From JAJECS01 sp034428595 (lineage in GTDB: Bacteria > Chloroflexota > UBA11872), in NCBI GenBank assembly GCA_034428595.1, contig DAOUHO010000141.1:1-19203 (forward strand): a stretch of 19,203 bases of DNA, read 5' to 3'. The notes below the pieces were generated by a model. It saw only the letters and a program-made list of their open reading frames with translations, made no database searches and was not told the origin of the DNA. Positions 1-6,995 of the stretch are shown in pieces. Position 1 is the stretch's first letter; each line of letters starts with the position of its first letter. A program made the position numbers and the translations under genes.

Positions 1-167
1 TCGAGCACGTTGCCGCTGGGCGGCGTCAACGATTCGCGCAGCGTCGGATAGACGGCAAACAGCGCTTCCAGCGCCTCCCGCACCGTGCCCGCGTCCAAGT
101 CAACGCTCCGCGCCCCGTCCGTGTGGTGCCGCAGCACCTGGGGAATGCGGATGGTGACGGTGGGCAT
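1..167 (-). CDS. MoaD/ThiS-family sulfur-carrier-like protein (partial, 3' end outside window)
   Basis: Reading the minus strand from an ATG at 167-165 gives 55 residues before the window edge, beginning MPTVTIRIPQVLR. The pattern (a first beta strand TIRIPQVLR, then LDAGTVREALEALFAVYPTLRE) is that of the beta-grasp MoaD/ThiS/SAMP proteins, small ubiquitin-like carriers that hold sulfur as a C-terminal thiocarboxylate for molybdopterin, thiamine or related synthesis. The C-terminal Gly-Gly that would prove a carrier role lies outside the window, so the partner pathway cannot be named. The gene is divergent from the cupin gene, sharing a 134-base gap (168-301). Family assignment is by strand pattern only. 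Confidence 0.6.
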   Translation of the reverse strand, partial: MPTVTIRIPQVLRHHTDGARSVDLDAGTVREALEALFAVYPTLRESLTPPSGNVL

Positions 168-301
168 GAGGCGAGGCGAGCGGGTTCGCGGCGAGGCATT
201 TTCCGCGAAGGGGCTCGCCGGTGGCAACGCCGCGCCCCGACTTTCGGCGGTCCAAGCCGGGACCTACGATGGGGTAGCGGAGCTGCCCAGCGAGAAACCC
301 C

Positions 302-658
302 ATGCAACCCAAGGTCATCGATCCCAGCGAAGTCGCCGCGGAGCACGTCTATCCCGACGCCCCGAGCAAGGTCATCAAGCGAAACCTGGTGACCCATCGG
401 GACGACGCGCCGAACTTTGGCATGCGCCTCTTCGAGGTCGAGGCCGGCGGCGCGACGGATCATCACCAGCATCCCTGGGAGCACGAGGTGTTCATCGTCA
501 GCGGCAGCGGCCACCTGCTCACCAACGACGGGCTCAAGCCCTTCGCGCAGGGTCAGGCCGTCTTCGTGCCGCCCATGGCCATGCACCAATTCCAGAACAC
601 CGGCGCCGCGCCGCTGCAGTTCATCTGCATGATCCCCAACAGCGGGGATTGTCAGTAG
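302..658 (+). CDS. Small single-domain cupin protein
   Basis: This 118-residue protein is one cupin beta-barrel. Motif 1 is visible as H55-x-H57, then E60/E62 and G68. Motif 2 is visible as G84, P90 and H95-x3-N99. The His/Glu set is the usual divalent-metal site. The length is typical of stand-alone cupins, which include small dioxygenases, isomerases and ligand-binding proteins, so the substrate cannot be assigned. The ATG at 302 follows GCGAG, a weak ribosome site; no better start fits the domain. It is divergent from the MoaD/ThiS-like gene and ends 17 bases before the tRNA, which is on the opposite strand. The protein has no signal peptide and is probably cytoplasmic. Confidence 0.85.
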   Translation: MQPKVIDPSEVAAEHVYPDAPSKVIKRNLVTHRDDAPNFGMRLFEVEAGGATDHHQHPWEHEVFIVSGSGHLLTNDGLKPFAQGQAVFVPPMAMHQFQNTGAAPLQFICMIPNSGDCQ

Positions 659-674
659 AGCGCACGGGCAGAGG

Positions 675-747
675 CGCCCCCGAGGGAATTCGAATCCCTG
701 TCGCCACCTTGAAAGGGTGGTGTCCTAGGCCTCTAGACGACGGGGGC
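675..747 (-). tRNA. tRNA-Glu (anticodon UUC)
   Basis: Read on the minus strand this folds as a complete 73-base tRNA. The acceptor stem GCCCCCG (747-741) pairs with CGGGGGC (682-676), and the discriminator base is G. The anticodon stem CCACC/GGTGG encloses loop CTTTCAA, giving anticodon TTC (bases 713-711). The T arm is AGGGA-TTCGAAT-TCCCT. The D-arm sequence GTCTAGAGGCCTAGGAC is typical of bacterial tRNA-Glu. The CCA end is not encoded (CCT follows). Confidence 0.95.
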
Positions 748-830
748 CGTGGCGCGGGCGAATCACTCTAGCACCGAGGTCGGCCCGGCCAGCCGTGAAT
801 CGGTGCGGGACGACGCTTGCGCCGGTTCTC

Positions 831-855
831 GTAGGGGCGGGCCTCGTGCCCGCCC
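831..855. repeat. GTAGGGGCGGG-type hairpin repeat
   Basis: GTAGGGGCGGG is followed by CCTCGTG and CCCGCCC, so GGGCGGG pairs with CCCGCCC around a 7-base loop. A close relative with the same GGGGCGGG/CCCGCCCC stem lies at 12413-12435, and a variant (GGGCGCCC arms) at 12460-12480. These are probably dispersed intergenic repeats; any role as a terminator is unproven, as no T-tract follows. Confidence 0.6.
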
Positions 856-1060
856 GCGACCGGCGCCGCCAGCAGTGACCTGTCATTCTGGCGGAGCGCC
901 GCTGCCTGAAGCATCGCAAATGCCCCCGCCCCTCCCCAACGCTCGGGGCGCTGTGACCCTCGCGCGGCGCGCCCCGCCTGGAGCGCCCGCGAAGGAGCTT
1001 GAGTTTCGGATCGTGTGCGGTGACCTCCTCTCCCTTGATTGAACCTTTGCGTAACCCCGC

Positions 1061-1102
1061 CGTCATTCCCGCGAAGGCGAGAATCCAACGGCCGCTGAAC
1101 CT
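1061..1102. repeat. Dispersed CGTCATTCCCGCG repeat, copy 1
   Basis: The element starts CGTCATTCCCGCGAAGGCG, continues with GAATCCA, and ends CCGCTGAACCT. A second copy lies at 12602-12644 with the same start (TGTCATTCCCGCG) and the same end (ACCGCTGAACCT), differing by small insertions in the middle. Elements of this type are widespread between genes in GC-rich environmental bacteria. Confidence 0.7.
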
Positions 1103-1116
1103 GTTCACCTACGCGC

Positions 1117-1140
1117 AGGGGCGACGCATGCGTCGCCCCT
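1117..1140. repeat. 24-base perfect palindrome in AGGGGCG...CGCCCCT repeat
   Basis: Bases 1117-1140 read the same on both strands: AGGGGCGACGCA followed by its exact reverse complement, centred between 1128 and 1129. The outer AGGGGCG/CGCCCCT links it to the GTAGGGGCG hairpin family in this window. It could fold as a hairpin in RNA or be a repeat unit; nothing shows a binding protein. Confidence 0.75.
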
Positions 1141-1310
1141 ACCTGCTTACGCAAACGTCGCTCGATGGGAGAGGATTGAGGTGAGGGTGACGGGTTTCGA
1201 AAGCGAGAGTCGCCGCGATTGGCCACTTCGCGGCTCGTGATGCCACTCGGTCAGGGCGCCCACCAGGCGCGCCTCTACAGGATCCCGCCACTGCCTAGTT
1301 GCAGCGCGCC

Positions 1311-2075
1311 ATGAAAGATCCGCTGCGCGACGGCGCGAATGACCGGGCGCGCGTACTGCGCTCGCGGCTCGAAGCCGTCGCCGACCCGGTCCGCGCGGCC
1401 GGCGAGGCCAAGTACCTCAAGCTGGAGCGGCGGCGGGCGATCGGCACGTCGATGCCGGGCGCCGAGCGCGCCGTGACGGGCTTTGTCAAGGACTTCGGAC
1501 TGCCCTCGGATCTCGAACTGTTCTCCCGGCTCTTCGACGCGTCGCTAGAGGAGGCCTGGTGCGCCATCTGGATGCTGGCGGCCCAGCCGGCATTCAGCGC
1601 CGACACCTGGCGGCTCGCCGAGGCCTGGAGCGGCGCCCCGGACACCTGGGCGCTGGCCGACCCGATCTCGCTGCTGCTCGTGGCGGGCCACCTCGAAGCC
1701 GGCGTCATCGCCGAGGACGTACTGCGCGCCTGGGCCGCGCGCGAGTCGCCGTTTTGGTACCGGCGCATTGCCCTCGTGGCGACGGTGTCGCTCAACGACG
1801 GCCTGCACGGACCGACCCAGCGACGCTTGCGGCGGATCGGGCGCGTGCCGCCCATTGGCGAGTCGCCGCGACCGCGGCTGACGCTCGACCTGCTGGAAGC
1901 CAGCATCCACGACCGACGGCACTTTATCCGCCTGGGCATCGGCTGGGCGCTGCGGCCGTTGTCCGCGGTGGATCCCGACGGCGTGGCGGCGTTCGTCCAG
2001 CGCCACCGCGCCCAAATCACCAAGGCCATGCTGCGCAAGGCGCGCCTGGACGACGACGGGAGGCGGGCATCGTGA
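1311..2075 (+). CDS. alkD: DNA alkylation repair protein, AlkD-like HEAT-repeat glycosylase
   Basis: A 254-residue all-helical protein of the AlkC/AlkD (DNA alkylation repair) family, which removes alkylated purines such as 3- and 7-methyl purines in base excision repair. Recognisable landmarks are the N-terminal AKYLKLERRRAIGTSMPG, the segment TWALAD, which places Trp113 and Asp117 like the Trp109/Asp113 pair of Bacillus cereus AlkD, the SPFWYRRIALVA helix, and GIGWALRPLS, which carries the second aromatic Trp. All residues expected for an active enzyme are present. An in-frame TTG at 1299 could add four residues; the ATG at 1311 is preferred. The stop overlaps the start of the next gene (GTGA, 2072-2075), so the two are translationally coupled. 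It is the first gene of a three-gene operon. Confidence 0.88.
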   Translation: MKDPLRDGANDRARVLRSRLEAVADPVRAAGEAKYLKLERRRAIGTSMPGAERAVTGFVKDFGLPSDLELFSRLFDASLEEAWCAIWMLAAQPAFSADTWRLAEAWSGAPDTWALADPISLLLVAGHLEAGVIAEDVLRAWAARESPFWYRRIALVATVSLNDGLHGPTQRRLRRIGRVPPIGESPRPRLTLDLLEASIHDRRHFIRLGIGWALRPLSAVDPDGVAAFVQRHRAQITKAMLRKARLDDDGRRAS

Positions 2076-2935
2076 TCTCGCTCGTCCTCGACACCGACAT
2101 CGGCGACGATGTGGACGACGCATTCGCCCTGGCGTTTGCCGCGCGGCACCCGCGCATTCGCCTGTGCGCGGTAACGACCGTGCTCGGCGACACGCGCTGG
2201 CGAGCGGCGCTGACGCTGCGGTTGCTGGACGAGCTGGGCGTTGATGATATTCCCGTAGCGGCGGGCGAGCCGGACGCCGGCATCGAGGGCATCCCCCTTT
2301 CCGGCGACGTGGTGCTGCCCCAGGGCCGCGATGATCCCCGCTGCGATCCCCGGTCGGCCATCGACCTCATGGCCGACGTGATCGCCACCGCGCCCGAGCC
2401 CGTGTGGCTGGCAACCATCGGTCCGGCCACCAACGCCGCCGTCCTGCTGGCCGAGCGCCCCGAGGCGCTCGGCCGCCTGGCCGGAATCGTGATGATGGGC
2501 GGCCGAGACGATCCGGCGAACCCGCGCGAGCACAACTTCGGCGTCGATCCCGCCGCCGCGGCCGTCGTGTGCAACGGCGGCCGGCGCGTACGCGTGGGCG
2601 ACTACCTCGTCACGTCCCAAGCGCAGCTCCGGCGGGAGGACCTCGCCCGCGTGCGGCGCGCCCCAGGCATTGGCGCCTCGCTGGGCCTGATGCTCGAGAC
2701 CTACCTGGACCGGCGCAACCGCGATTGGACCAGCATGTACGACCCCGCGGCGCTCACCCTGGCCCTCGGCGAGGCCTTTCTGCGCCTCGATCCGACGCCC
2801 CGACGCGCCGAAGTTGTAGCGGGTCAGGTTCGGTTCGAACCGGCGAGCGGGGAGTCGGCATTGCGCCTCGCCGCGTCAATTGACGCCGCGGCCTTTCGCC
2901 ACGAGCTGCTCGACGTCATCGGCCGCGGCGAATGA
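2072..2935 (+). CDS. Nucleoside hydrolase (inosine/uridine-preferring family)
   Basis: A 287-residue member of the calcium-dependent nucleoside hydrolase family, which splits ribonucleosides into base and ribose in salvage or catabolism. The N-terminal metal motif DTDIGDDVDD (residues 7-16), TIGPATN (115-121), MMGG (141-144) and the E153...N155...D159-P160 ribose-binding segment are all present. The C-terminal HDP motif reads YDP (Y223-D224-P225): the calcium ligand Asp is kept but the His that often protonates the purine leaving group is Tyr. The GTG start at 2072 is chosen because it begins the conserved beta strand, lies 8 bases after GGAGG, and overlaps the upstream stop by four bases. 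Any ATG further upstream would lie inside the alkD gene. It is coupled to the next gene by another 4-base overlap. Confidence 0.9.
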   Translation: MISLVLDTDIGDDVDDAFALAFAARHPRIRLCAVTTVLGDTRWRAALTLRLLDELGVDDIPVAAGEPDAGIEGIPLSGDVVLPQGRDDPRCDPRSAIDLMADVIATAPEPVWLATIGPATNAAVLLAERPEALGRLAGIVMMGGRDDPANPREHNFGVDPAAAAVVCNGGRRVRVGDYLVTSQAQLRREDLARVRRAPGIGASLGLMLETYLDRRNRDWTSMYDPAALTLALGEAFLRLDPTPRRAEVVAGQVRFEPASGESALRLAASIDAAAFRHELLDVIGRGE

Positions 2936-4206
2936 GCCTGCCGTCCAGCCCCGGTTTGGCGCTCGACAGCCCGCAATTCCGGCTCATCGAATCGGCGCGC
3001 GCGGTGCTGGCGACCGATTCCAGGGTCGTCGCGGCGTGGATTGGTGGCAGCATCGCCGCGGGAACGGCGGACCGCTGGTCGGACGTGGACTTGCGGCTGG
3101 CCGTCGCCGAGTCCGATCTCCCCGCCGTCATCGCCGCAATTCCGGAAACGCTGGCAGCAATCCATCCGGTACTGGGGTGGTACAGCCGGCTCGTTCGCGG
3201 CGACCACCTTGTCGTCGTCACCTTTGAGGGGCCGCTGCGCGCGGACCTTGAGATCACGACGTCGGCGACTCTGCGCGGCCCGCGGCACGAGGCGGTGGCG
3301 CCCCTGATCGACCCGGACGGGCAGGTTGCGCGGTTTGCCGGCGCTCCCTTCACGCCGTCCTCACTCACCCCGGCGGAGTTGATCGAGCGCGAGGCGGCGC
3401 GAGTTCCAGCTGAGTTGGGACGGCTGCAGCGGGCCATCGAGGACCGCTCGATTCTTGCCGCAACGCAGGCCCAGGCCACGCTGCTGGAGTCCGCCCAGCG
3501 CCTGCTCCTCCTCCTTCGCGACCCGCGCGCCGCGGGCCTCGCGGGACCCAAACACGCCGCGGAAGCGTTGACGGCAGCGGACGTCGCGCCCGTACTGGCC
3601 CCGCTGCGAGCCTGGAGCGCCGCCTGGCCCGATCCGGCGGCCGATTCCATCGACCCGACCCTCGATGTGCTGCGTCCGCTCGCGGCGGAAGTGCAGCAGC
3701 GCCACGGAACAACGGTGCCGCTGCATCCAACGCCGCTCGATCCGGACAGCAGCTCGCCTGGCTTGGGTAACTTCATCCGCCGCGACACGCCGACGGCGAA
3801 CGGGGCGATTGAAGCCGCCCACAACCTGCTGGTGCACGCCATGGTCGGCGCGAACTACTACAACCGCGAGCTCTACACGGGACTGCACTGGGGCTATGCC
3901 ATGGCGGCGCAACTCGCCGCCGACCTTGCCCGTGTGCGCCCACAAACGCCGGACCTGGCAACCCGGCTCGCGCCCGCCGACGTGGCTGCCTTCGCGTCTG
4001 CCCTGCGGCCGCTGCGGCACGGGGGCGTCGAGGCCGTCCGCCTCGTCGCGGCCAACGTGGCGGCGTTGTATTCGCGCCACCTCGAGTACGCCTGCACTTC
4101 ACTGGGACTCACCTACCAGCAGCGGCTCGACCGCGAGGTCAACGCGTATCTATTTCGCGAAGGCGTGTTCGCCTACGACGCGAACGCCGCCAACCCTGCA
4201 CCGTGA
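2932..4206 (+). CDS. Nucleotidyltransferase-domain protein with large helical C-terminal region
   Basis: The first 110 or so residues form a polymerase-beta-like nucleotidyltransferase fold: W36-I-GGS (38-40), then the DxD metal pair D51/D53 in WSDVDLRL, and a third acidic residue D105 in LRADLEITT. This fits the aminoglycoside/lincosamide nucleotidyltransferase group, which adds nucleotides to small molecules, or the minimal NTase group. Residues 110-424 are mostly helical, not recognised, and may bind the substrate. They include NLLVHAMVGANYYNRELY. At 424 residues it is far longer than typical resistance enzymes (about 250-290), so an antibiotic-resistance role should not be assumed. The ATG at 2932 overlaps the previous stop (ATGA). 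It is the last gene of the operon and faces the vanZ-like gene across 10 bases. Confidence 0.78.
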   Translation: MSLPSSPGLALDSPQFRLIESARAVLATDSRVVAAWIGGSIAAGTADRWSDVDLRLAVAESDLPAVIAAIPETLAAIHPVLGWYSRLVRGDHLVVVTFEGPLRADLEITTSATLRGPRHEAVAPLIDPDGQVARFAGAPFTPSSLTPAELIEREAARVPAELGRLQRAIEDRSILAATQAQATLLESAQRLLLLLRDPRAAGLAGPKHAAEALTAADVAPVLAPLRAWSAAWPDPAADSIDPTLDVLRPLAAEVQQRHGTTVPLHPTPLDPDSSSPGLGNFIRRDTPTANGAIEAAHNLLVHAMVGANYYNRELYTGLHWGYAMAAQLAADLARVRPQTPDLATRLAPADVAAFASALRPLRHGGVEAVRLVAANVAALYSRHLEYACTSLGLTYQQRLDREVNAYLFREGVFAYDANAANPAP

Positions 4207-4216
4207 ACCCGGCTGC

Positions 4217-4789
4217 TCATTCCAGGCGCCCGGGCGCGCCGCGTGCTCGCCGCCGCACCCACCCCAGCGCGACACACGCCCCGACCGCCGTCGTGCCTGC
4301 GAGCACGTTGAACAGGATGTCTCGCGGGTCGAAGACCCGGCTCGGCAGAACCGCCTGCACACCTTCGTCGAGCAGGCCCAGCGACCCGGTCGCCAGGACG
4401 GCGACCAGCGGCGGCAGCGGGACGTGACGACCTTGGCGCGCGCGCTCGGCGAGCGCTTCGTAGACGAAGACGCCCACCACGCCATACTCCATCAGGTGCG
4501 TGCGCTCCTCCTGAACAGCCATCAGCCGCACGACCATCAACAGGTAGGCGGCCGCGATGCCCAGCGCGACGGCGATCTCTACCCCGCCCGGCCGCACTTG
4601 CAGCCCTTGCGTGACGATGGTCATCCCTACGAGCACTAGGCCGCAGGCGACGGCGGCCGGGAGCCACCCGCGCTCGCGCAGGACCTGGGCCAGCATCGGC
4701 GCCAGGCCCAGGGTGGCGTAAATCGCCGCGAGGACGGCCAGCGTCCAGAGCCAAAGGCGCCGCTCCCGCTTCGAGGTGAAGAAGCCCAT
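4217..4789 (-). CDS. VanZ-like integral membrane protein
   Basis: A 190-residue membrane protein. The hydrophobic stretches sit at about residues 11-33, 43-62, 70-92, 102-112, 123-140 and 158-178. The conserved VanZ signature is in the second half: E101-Y102, then LGLLDEGVQAVLPSRVFDPRD (D141, E142, Q145, P149, R151, D154, D157) followed by N161 and G165. VanZ itself gives low-level teicoplanin resistance, but most family members are of unknown function, so a general envelope role is all that can be inferred. The start is placed at the ATG of MGFFTSKRERR because the 57 extra in-frame residues upstream are Arg/Gly-rich with no domain. No good ribosome site is seen before it. The gene is convergent with the nucleotidyltransferase operon. 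Confidence 0.8.
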   Translation of the reverse strand: MGFFTSKRERRLWLWTLAVLAAIYATLGLAPMLAQVLRERGWLPAAVACGLVLVGMTIVTQGLQVRPGGVEIAVALGIAAAYLLMVVRLMAVQEERTHLMEYGVVGVFVYEALAERARQGRHVPLPPLVAVLATGSLGLLDEGVQAVLPSRVFDPRDILFNVLAGTTAVGACVALGWVRRRARGAPGRLE

Positions 4790-5148
4790 GTCCGGCACTG
4801 TAGCGGGAGCGCCCCCTGATTCCCGCGCCGTCGGCCGCGCTGCCCGTCCCTTCTCTCGCCTGTAGCCGCCTGCCCCGCCGGCCACCGGACAGCCTCGCCA
4901 TCGCCGCCCCCGCCATTTCGCGCCCCGCCGTCGTCGGTCGTTTCTCGCCCCGTCTGTCATGGCGAGCCGCGGGTGAGGAATCTCGGCGGCTCCGCCACGG
5001 CCGCTCAGGCAAAAGAGGCCGCTAAATTCCCGTCGCAGGCCTGATACTCTTCACTCAGCGAGGTAGTCCAACTGCTGCTGATGTCCCGCGAGAGTTCCCG
5101 AACGGTGGTGATGGTGAAGGCCGTGGCAATGCGCCGCGGCCGATTGAT
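4790..5148. other. Non-coding region and start of the metG leader
   Basis: No gene is seen here. Bases 4956-4997 contain TGTCATGGCGAGCC and a GCGGCTCCGCCA arm able to pair around a GAGGAATCT loop, like the dispersed TGTCATTC repeats. From about 5060 the sequence becomes leader-like (GAGGTAGTCC, GCGAGAGTTCCCG, GGTGGTGATGGTGAAGGC, CGTGGCAATGCGCCGCGGCC), probably transcribed ahead of the synthetase gene. The promoter was not located. Confidence 0.5.
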
Positions 5149-5209
5149 GTTGGGGAGAACGCTTTAGTCCGGAAACCAACCTAAAGTCGATCTGTACGGC
5201 CTCCCCAAC
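5149..5209 (+). promoter_or_regulatory. Antiterminator-like structure in the metG leader
   Basis: GTTGGGGAG (5149-5157) is the exact complement of CTCCCCAAC (5201-5209), which is the left arm plus loop of the downstream terminator. A smaller stem CTTTAG (5162-5167) with CTAAAG (5181-5186) nests inside the 9-base-pair outer stem. The outer pairing and the terminator cannot form together, which is the logic of transcription attenuation. Upstream pieces (GGTGGTGATGGTGAAG, CGTGGCAATGCGCCGCGG) loosely recall T-box leaders of synthetase genes, but the full T-box consensus is not seen, so the class and ligand are open. Confidence 0.55.
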
Positions 5210-5229
5210 GGGAGGCTGTTTTCTTTTCT
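5199..5229 (+). terminator. Intrinsic terminator just upstream of metG
   Basis: GCCTCCC (5199-5205) pairs with GGGAGGC (5210-5216) around a CAAC loop and is followed by TGTTTTCTTTTCT. It lies 38 bases before the metG start, with a good ribosome site (AGGAG, 5243-5247) in between. A terminator at that position is best explained as regulated read-through (attenuation), since it would otherwise block the gene behind it. Confidence 0.75.
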
Positions 5230-5254
5230 CCCCCTCTCACCCAGGAGCACTCCC

Positions 5255-6778
5255 ATGACTGACGACTGCTACATCACCACGTCGATTTACTACGTCAACG
5301 ACGAGCCGCATATCGGACACGCGCACACAACTGTCCTTGCGGACGTTTTGGCCAGATACCGTCGGCTGCAAGGCAAGAAGGTCTTCTTCTTGGTCGGCAC
5401 GGACGAGCACGGCCAGAAGGTTCGAGACGCCGCCCAAAGGAACGGCGTTGACCCGCGGACACAGGCCGACCGCATGGTCGTGCGATTCCAGCAGGCGTGG
5501 AAGAGCCTGAACATCTCGCATGACGACTTCATCCGCACCACGGAGCCGCGACACATTCGCCTCGTGGAGTCCGTGCTTCAAGGTCTATGGGACCAAGGCG
5601 ACATCTACTTCGGCGAGTACGAGGGCTGGTACTGCGTGCCTGACGAGCGGTTCTGGACCGAGAAGGACCTCATCGATGGCAAGTGCCCCGATTGCTTGCG
5701 ATCCACCGAGCGACTCGTCGAGAACAACTATTTCTTCCGCATGGGGAATCACCAAGACTGGTTGAGAGGCTATCTCGACGACCATCCAGGGTTCATCCAG
5801 CCGGCCTCCCGTCGCAACGAGGTCCTTGGATTCCTCAGGCGGCCCTTAGGAGATCTCTGCATATCGAGGCCGGTCGAACGCCTGGGCTGGGGTATCAGGC
5901 TTCCATTTGACAGGGATTACGTCACCTACGTCTGGTTCGACGCCCTGATCAACTACCTGACGGCGGCAGGCTTCCAGTCGGACGACGAGGCGTTCGCCAG
6001 GCGGTGGCCCACCGCCACTCATCTGATCGGCAAGGACATCATCATCACCCACGCCGTCTATTGGTCAACGATGCTCCGGGCGATCGGCCTGCCTCCGCCG
6101 CGGGCCATCTTCGCTCACGGCTGGTGGAACGTAGGCGGAGCGAAGATGTCGAAGTCCATCGGCAACGTCGTCAAGCCATTGGACCTCGCGGACACACTTG
6201 GGTCGGACGCCTTTCGGTATTTCCTGGCGCGCGACATGGCGATGGGGCGCGATGCTAATTTCAGCGAAGAGCTTTTCCGCAGGCGCTATGTAGGCACGCT
6301 GGCCAATGGCCTGGGCAACCTCGCCCACCGGCTCACGAGCATGATCGTCCGCTACTGCGACGGGACAGTGCCTGAAGTCGGGCTCGGCGGCGACACGGAA
6401 ACTGAGCTCCGCGACCGCTGCACGCGGCTCGTGGACCAAGTGTTCGAGAACGTCGATGCGCTGTCCTTCGACCAGGCACTGCGAGAGGTCGAGGCCGTGA
6501 TTCGGGACCTGAACCAGTACGTTGAACGGAACGCGCCGTGGACCCTCTTCAAGAAGGGCGATTTTCAGGCTGTCAGACGAGTCGTATACACGGCCTCCGA
6601 GGCGCTGCGCTTGGTTTCGGTGCTCATCCATCCGGTCATGCCGGGGAAGACGCGGGAGCTATGGCAGGGTCTGGGATGGGTGCCGTATGACGACCTCGCG
6701 GACGGCCTGCAATGGGGCGGTCTCCGTCCGGGATCGGTGGCAACGCTTGGGCCACCGCTCTTCCCGAGGAGCGAGTAG
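5255..6778 (+). CDS. metG: Methionyl-tRNA synthetase (short form, no C-terminal OB domain)
   Basis: This 507-residue class I synthetase charges tRNA-Met with methionine. HIGH is at residues 19-22 and KMSKS at 297-301 (AKMSKSIGN). The start is fixed by AGGAG 7 bases before the ATG. The zinc insert has C127, D130, C144 and C147, so one of the four expected ligands is Asp. The protein ends after the anticodon-binding helical domain; the OB-fold domain of longer MetRS proteins is absent. Composition differs from its neighbours: bases 5281-5340 have 33 G/C of 60 by hand count, and AGA/AGG arginine codons occur. This suggests a different origin, perhaps a transferred or second MetRS. It stands alone, under an attenuator-like leader. 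The family call is certain; being the only MetRS of the cell cannot be judged. Confidence 0.95.
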   Translation: MTDDCYITTSIYYVNDEPHIGHAHTTVLADVLARYRRLQGKKVFFLVGTDEHGQKVRDAAQRNGVDPRTQADRMVVRFQQAWKSLNISHDDFIRTTEPRHIRLVESVLQGLWDQGDIYFGEYEGWYCVPDERFWTEKDLIDGKCPDCLRSTERLVENNYFFRMGNHQDWLRGYLDDHPGFIQPASRRNEVLGFLRRPLGDLCISRPVERLGWGIRLPFDRDYVTYVWFDALINYLTAAGFQSDDEAFARRWPTATHLIGKDIIITHAVYWSTMLRAIGLPPPRAIFAHGWWNVGGAKMSKSIGNVVKPLDLADTLGSDAFRYFLARDMAMGRDANFSEELFRRRYVGTLANGLGNLAHRLTSMIVRYCDGTVPEVGLGGDTETELRDRCTRLVDQVFENVDALSFDQALREVEAVIRDLNQYVERNAPWTLFKKGDFQAVRRVVYTASEALRLVSVLIHPVMPGKTRELWQGLGWVPYDDLADGLQWGGLRPGSVATLGPPLFPRSE

Positions 6779-6995
6779 TGTCAGGCCTGGATTGCGATCG
6801 GACATTCGCGGTCGCCGAGGACACTCTGAGCCGCCACGCCGTACTCGAACAAGGTGCGTGCGCTCCTAATGCCCGGCCGGCCAGGGAAAAGCGGGCGTCT
6901 CCGCGGGGTCATCGAGGACGTTGGCGTCGGTCCTCCTGCGCCGCCGTCGGGTCAGGCACAATGAGCGCCGCCGACTCTTATCCGAAGGCTGGCCC

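Larger units (their letters stand above)
748..1310. other. Non-coding region with dispersed hairpin repeats
   Basis: No credible gene is seen in these 563 bases; the open frames have no recognisable domain and overlap each other. The region holds a string of repeat-like pieces: a GTAGGGGCGGG hairpin (831-855), a TGTCATTCTGGCGGAGCG piece (from 891), CCTCTCCCTTGATTGAACC (from about 1026), a TCATTCCCGCG element (1061-1102), a perfect palindrome (1117-1140) and GGGAGAGGATTGAGGTGAGG (from 1167). Several have relatives elsewhere in the window, listed separately. Confidence 0.7.

Noticed and set aside
1295..2620. A 441-codon open frame on the minus strand across the alkD and nucleoside hydrolase genes
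   Set aside because: It overlaps two genes with clear catalytic motifs on the other strand, has no recognisable domain, and is typical of spurious long frames in GC-rich DNA.
2916..3842. A 308-codon minus-strand open frame within the nucleotidyltransferase gene
   Set aside because: It is Ser/Arg-rich and antisense to a gene with intact GGS and DxD motifs and operon-type overlaps.
2932..4206. Antibiotic-resistance nucleotidyltransferase
   Set aside because: Only the small catalytic domain is shared; the protein is much longer than the known resistance enzymes and lies in an operon with repair and nucleoside genes.
4790..5012. Upstream extension of the VanZ-like protein to 4960 or beyond
   Set aside because: The added residues are Arg/Gly-rich with no domain and precede the natural start of the first membrane helix.
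5060..5254. A confident T-box riboswitch call for the metG leader
   Set aside because: The conserved T-box core (AGGGTGGNACCGCG) and specifier loop could not be identified; only the terminator and antiterminator pairings are clear.
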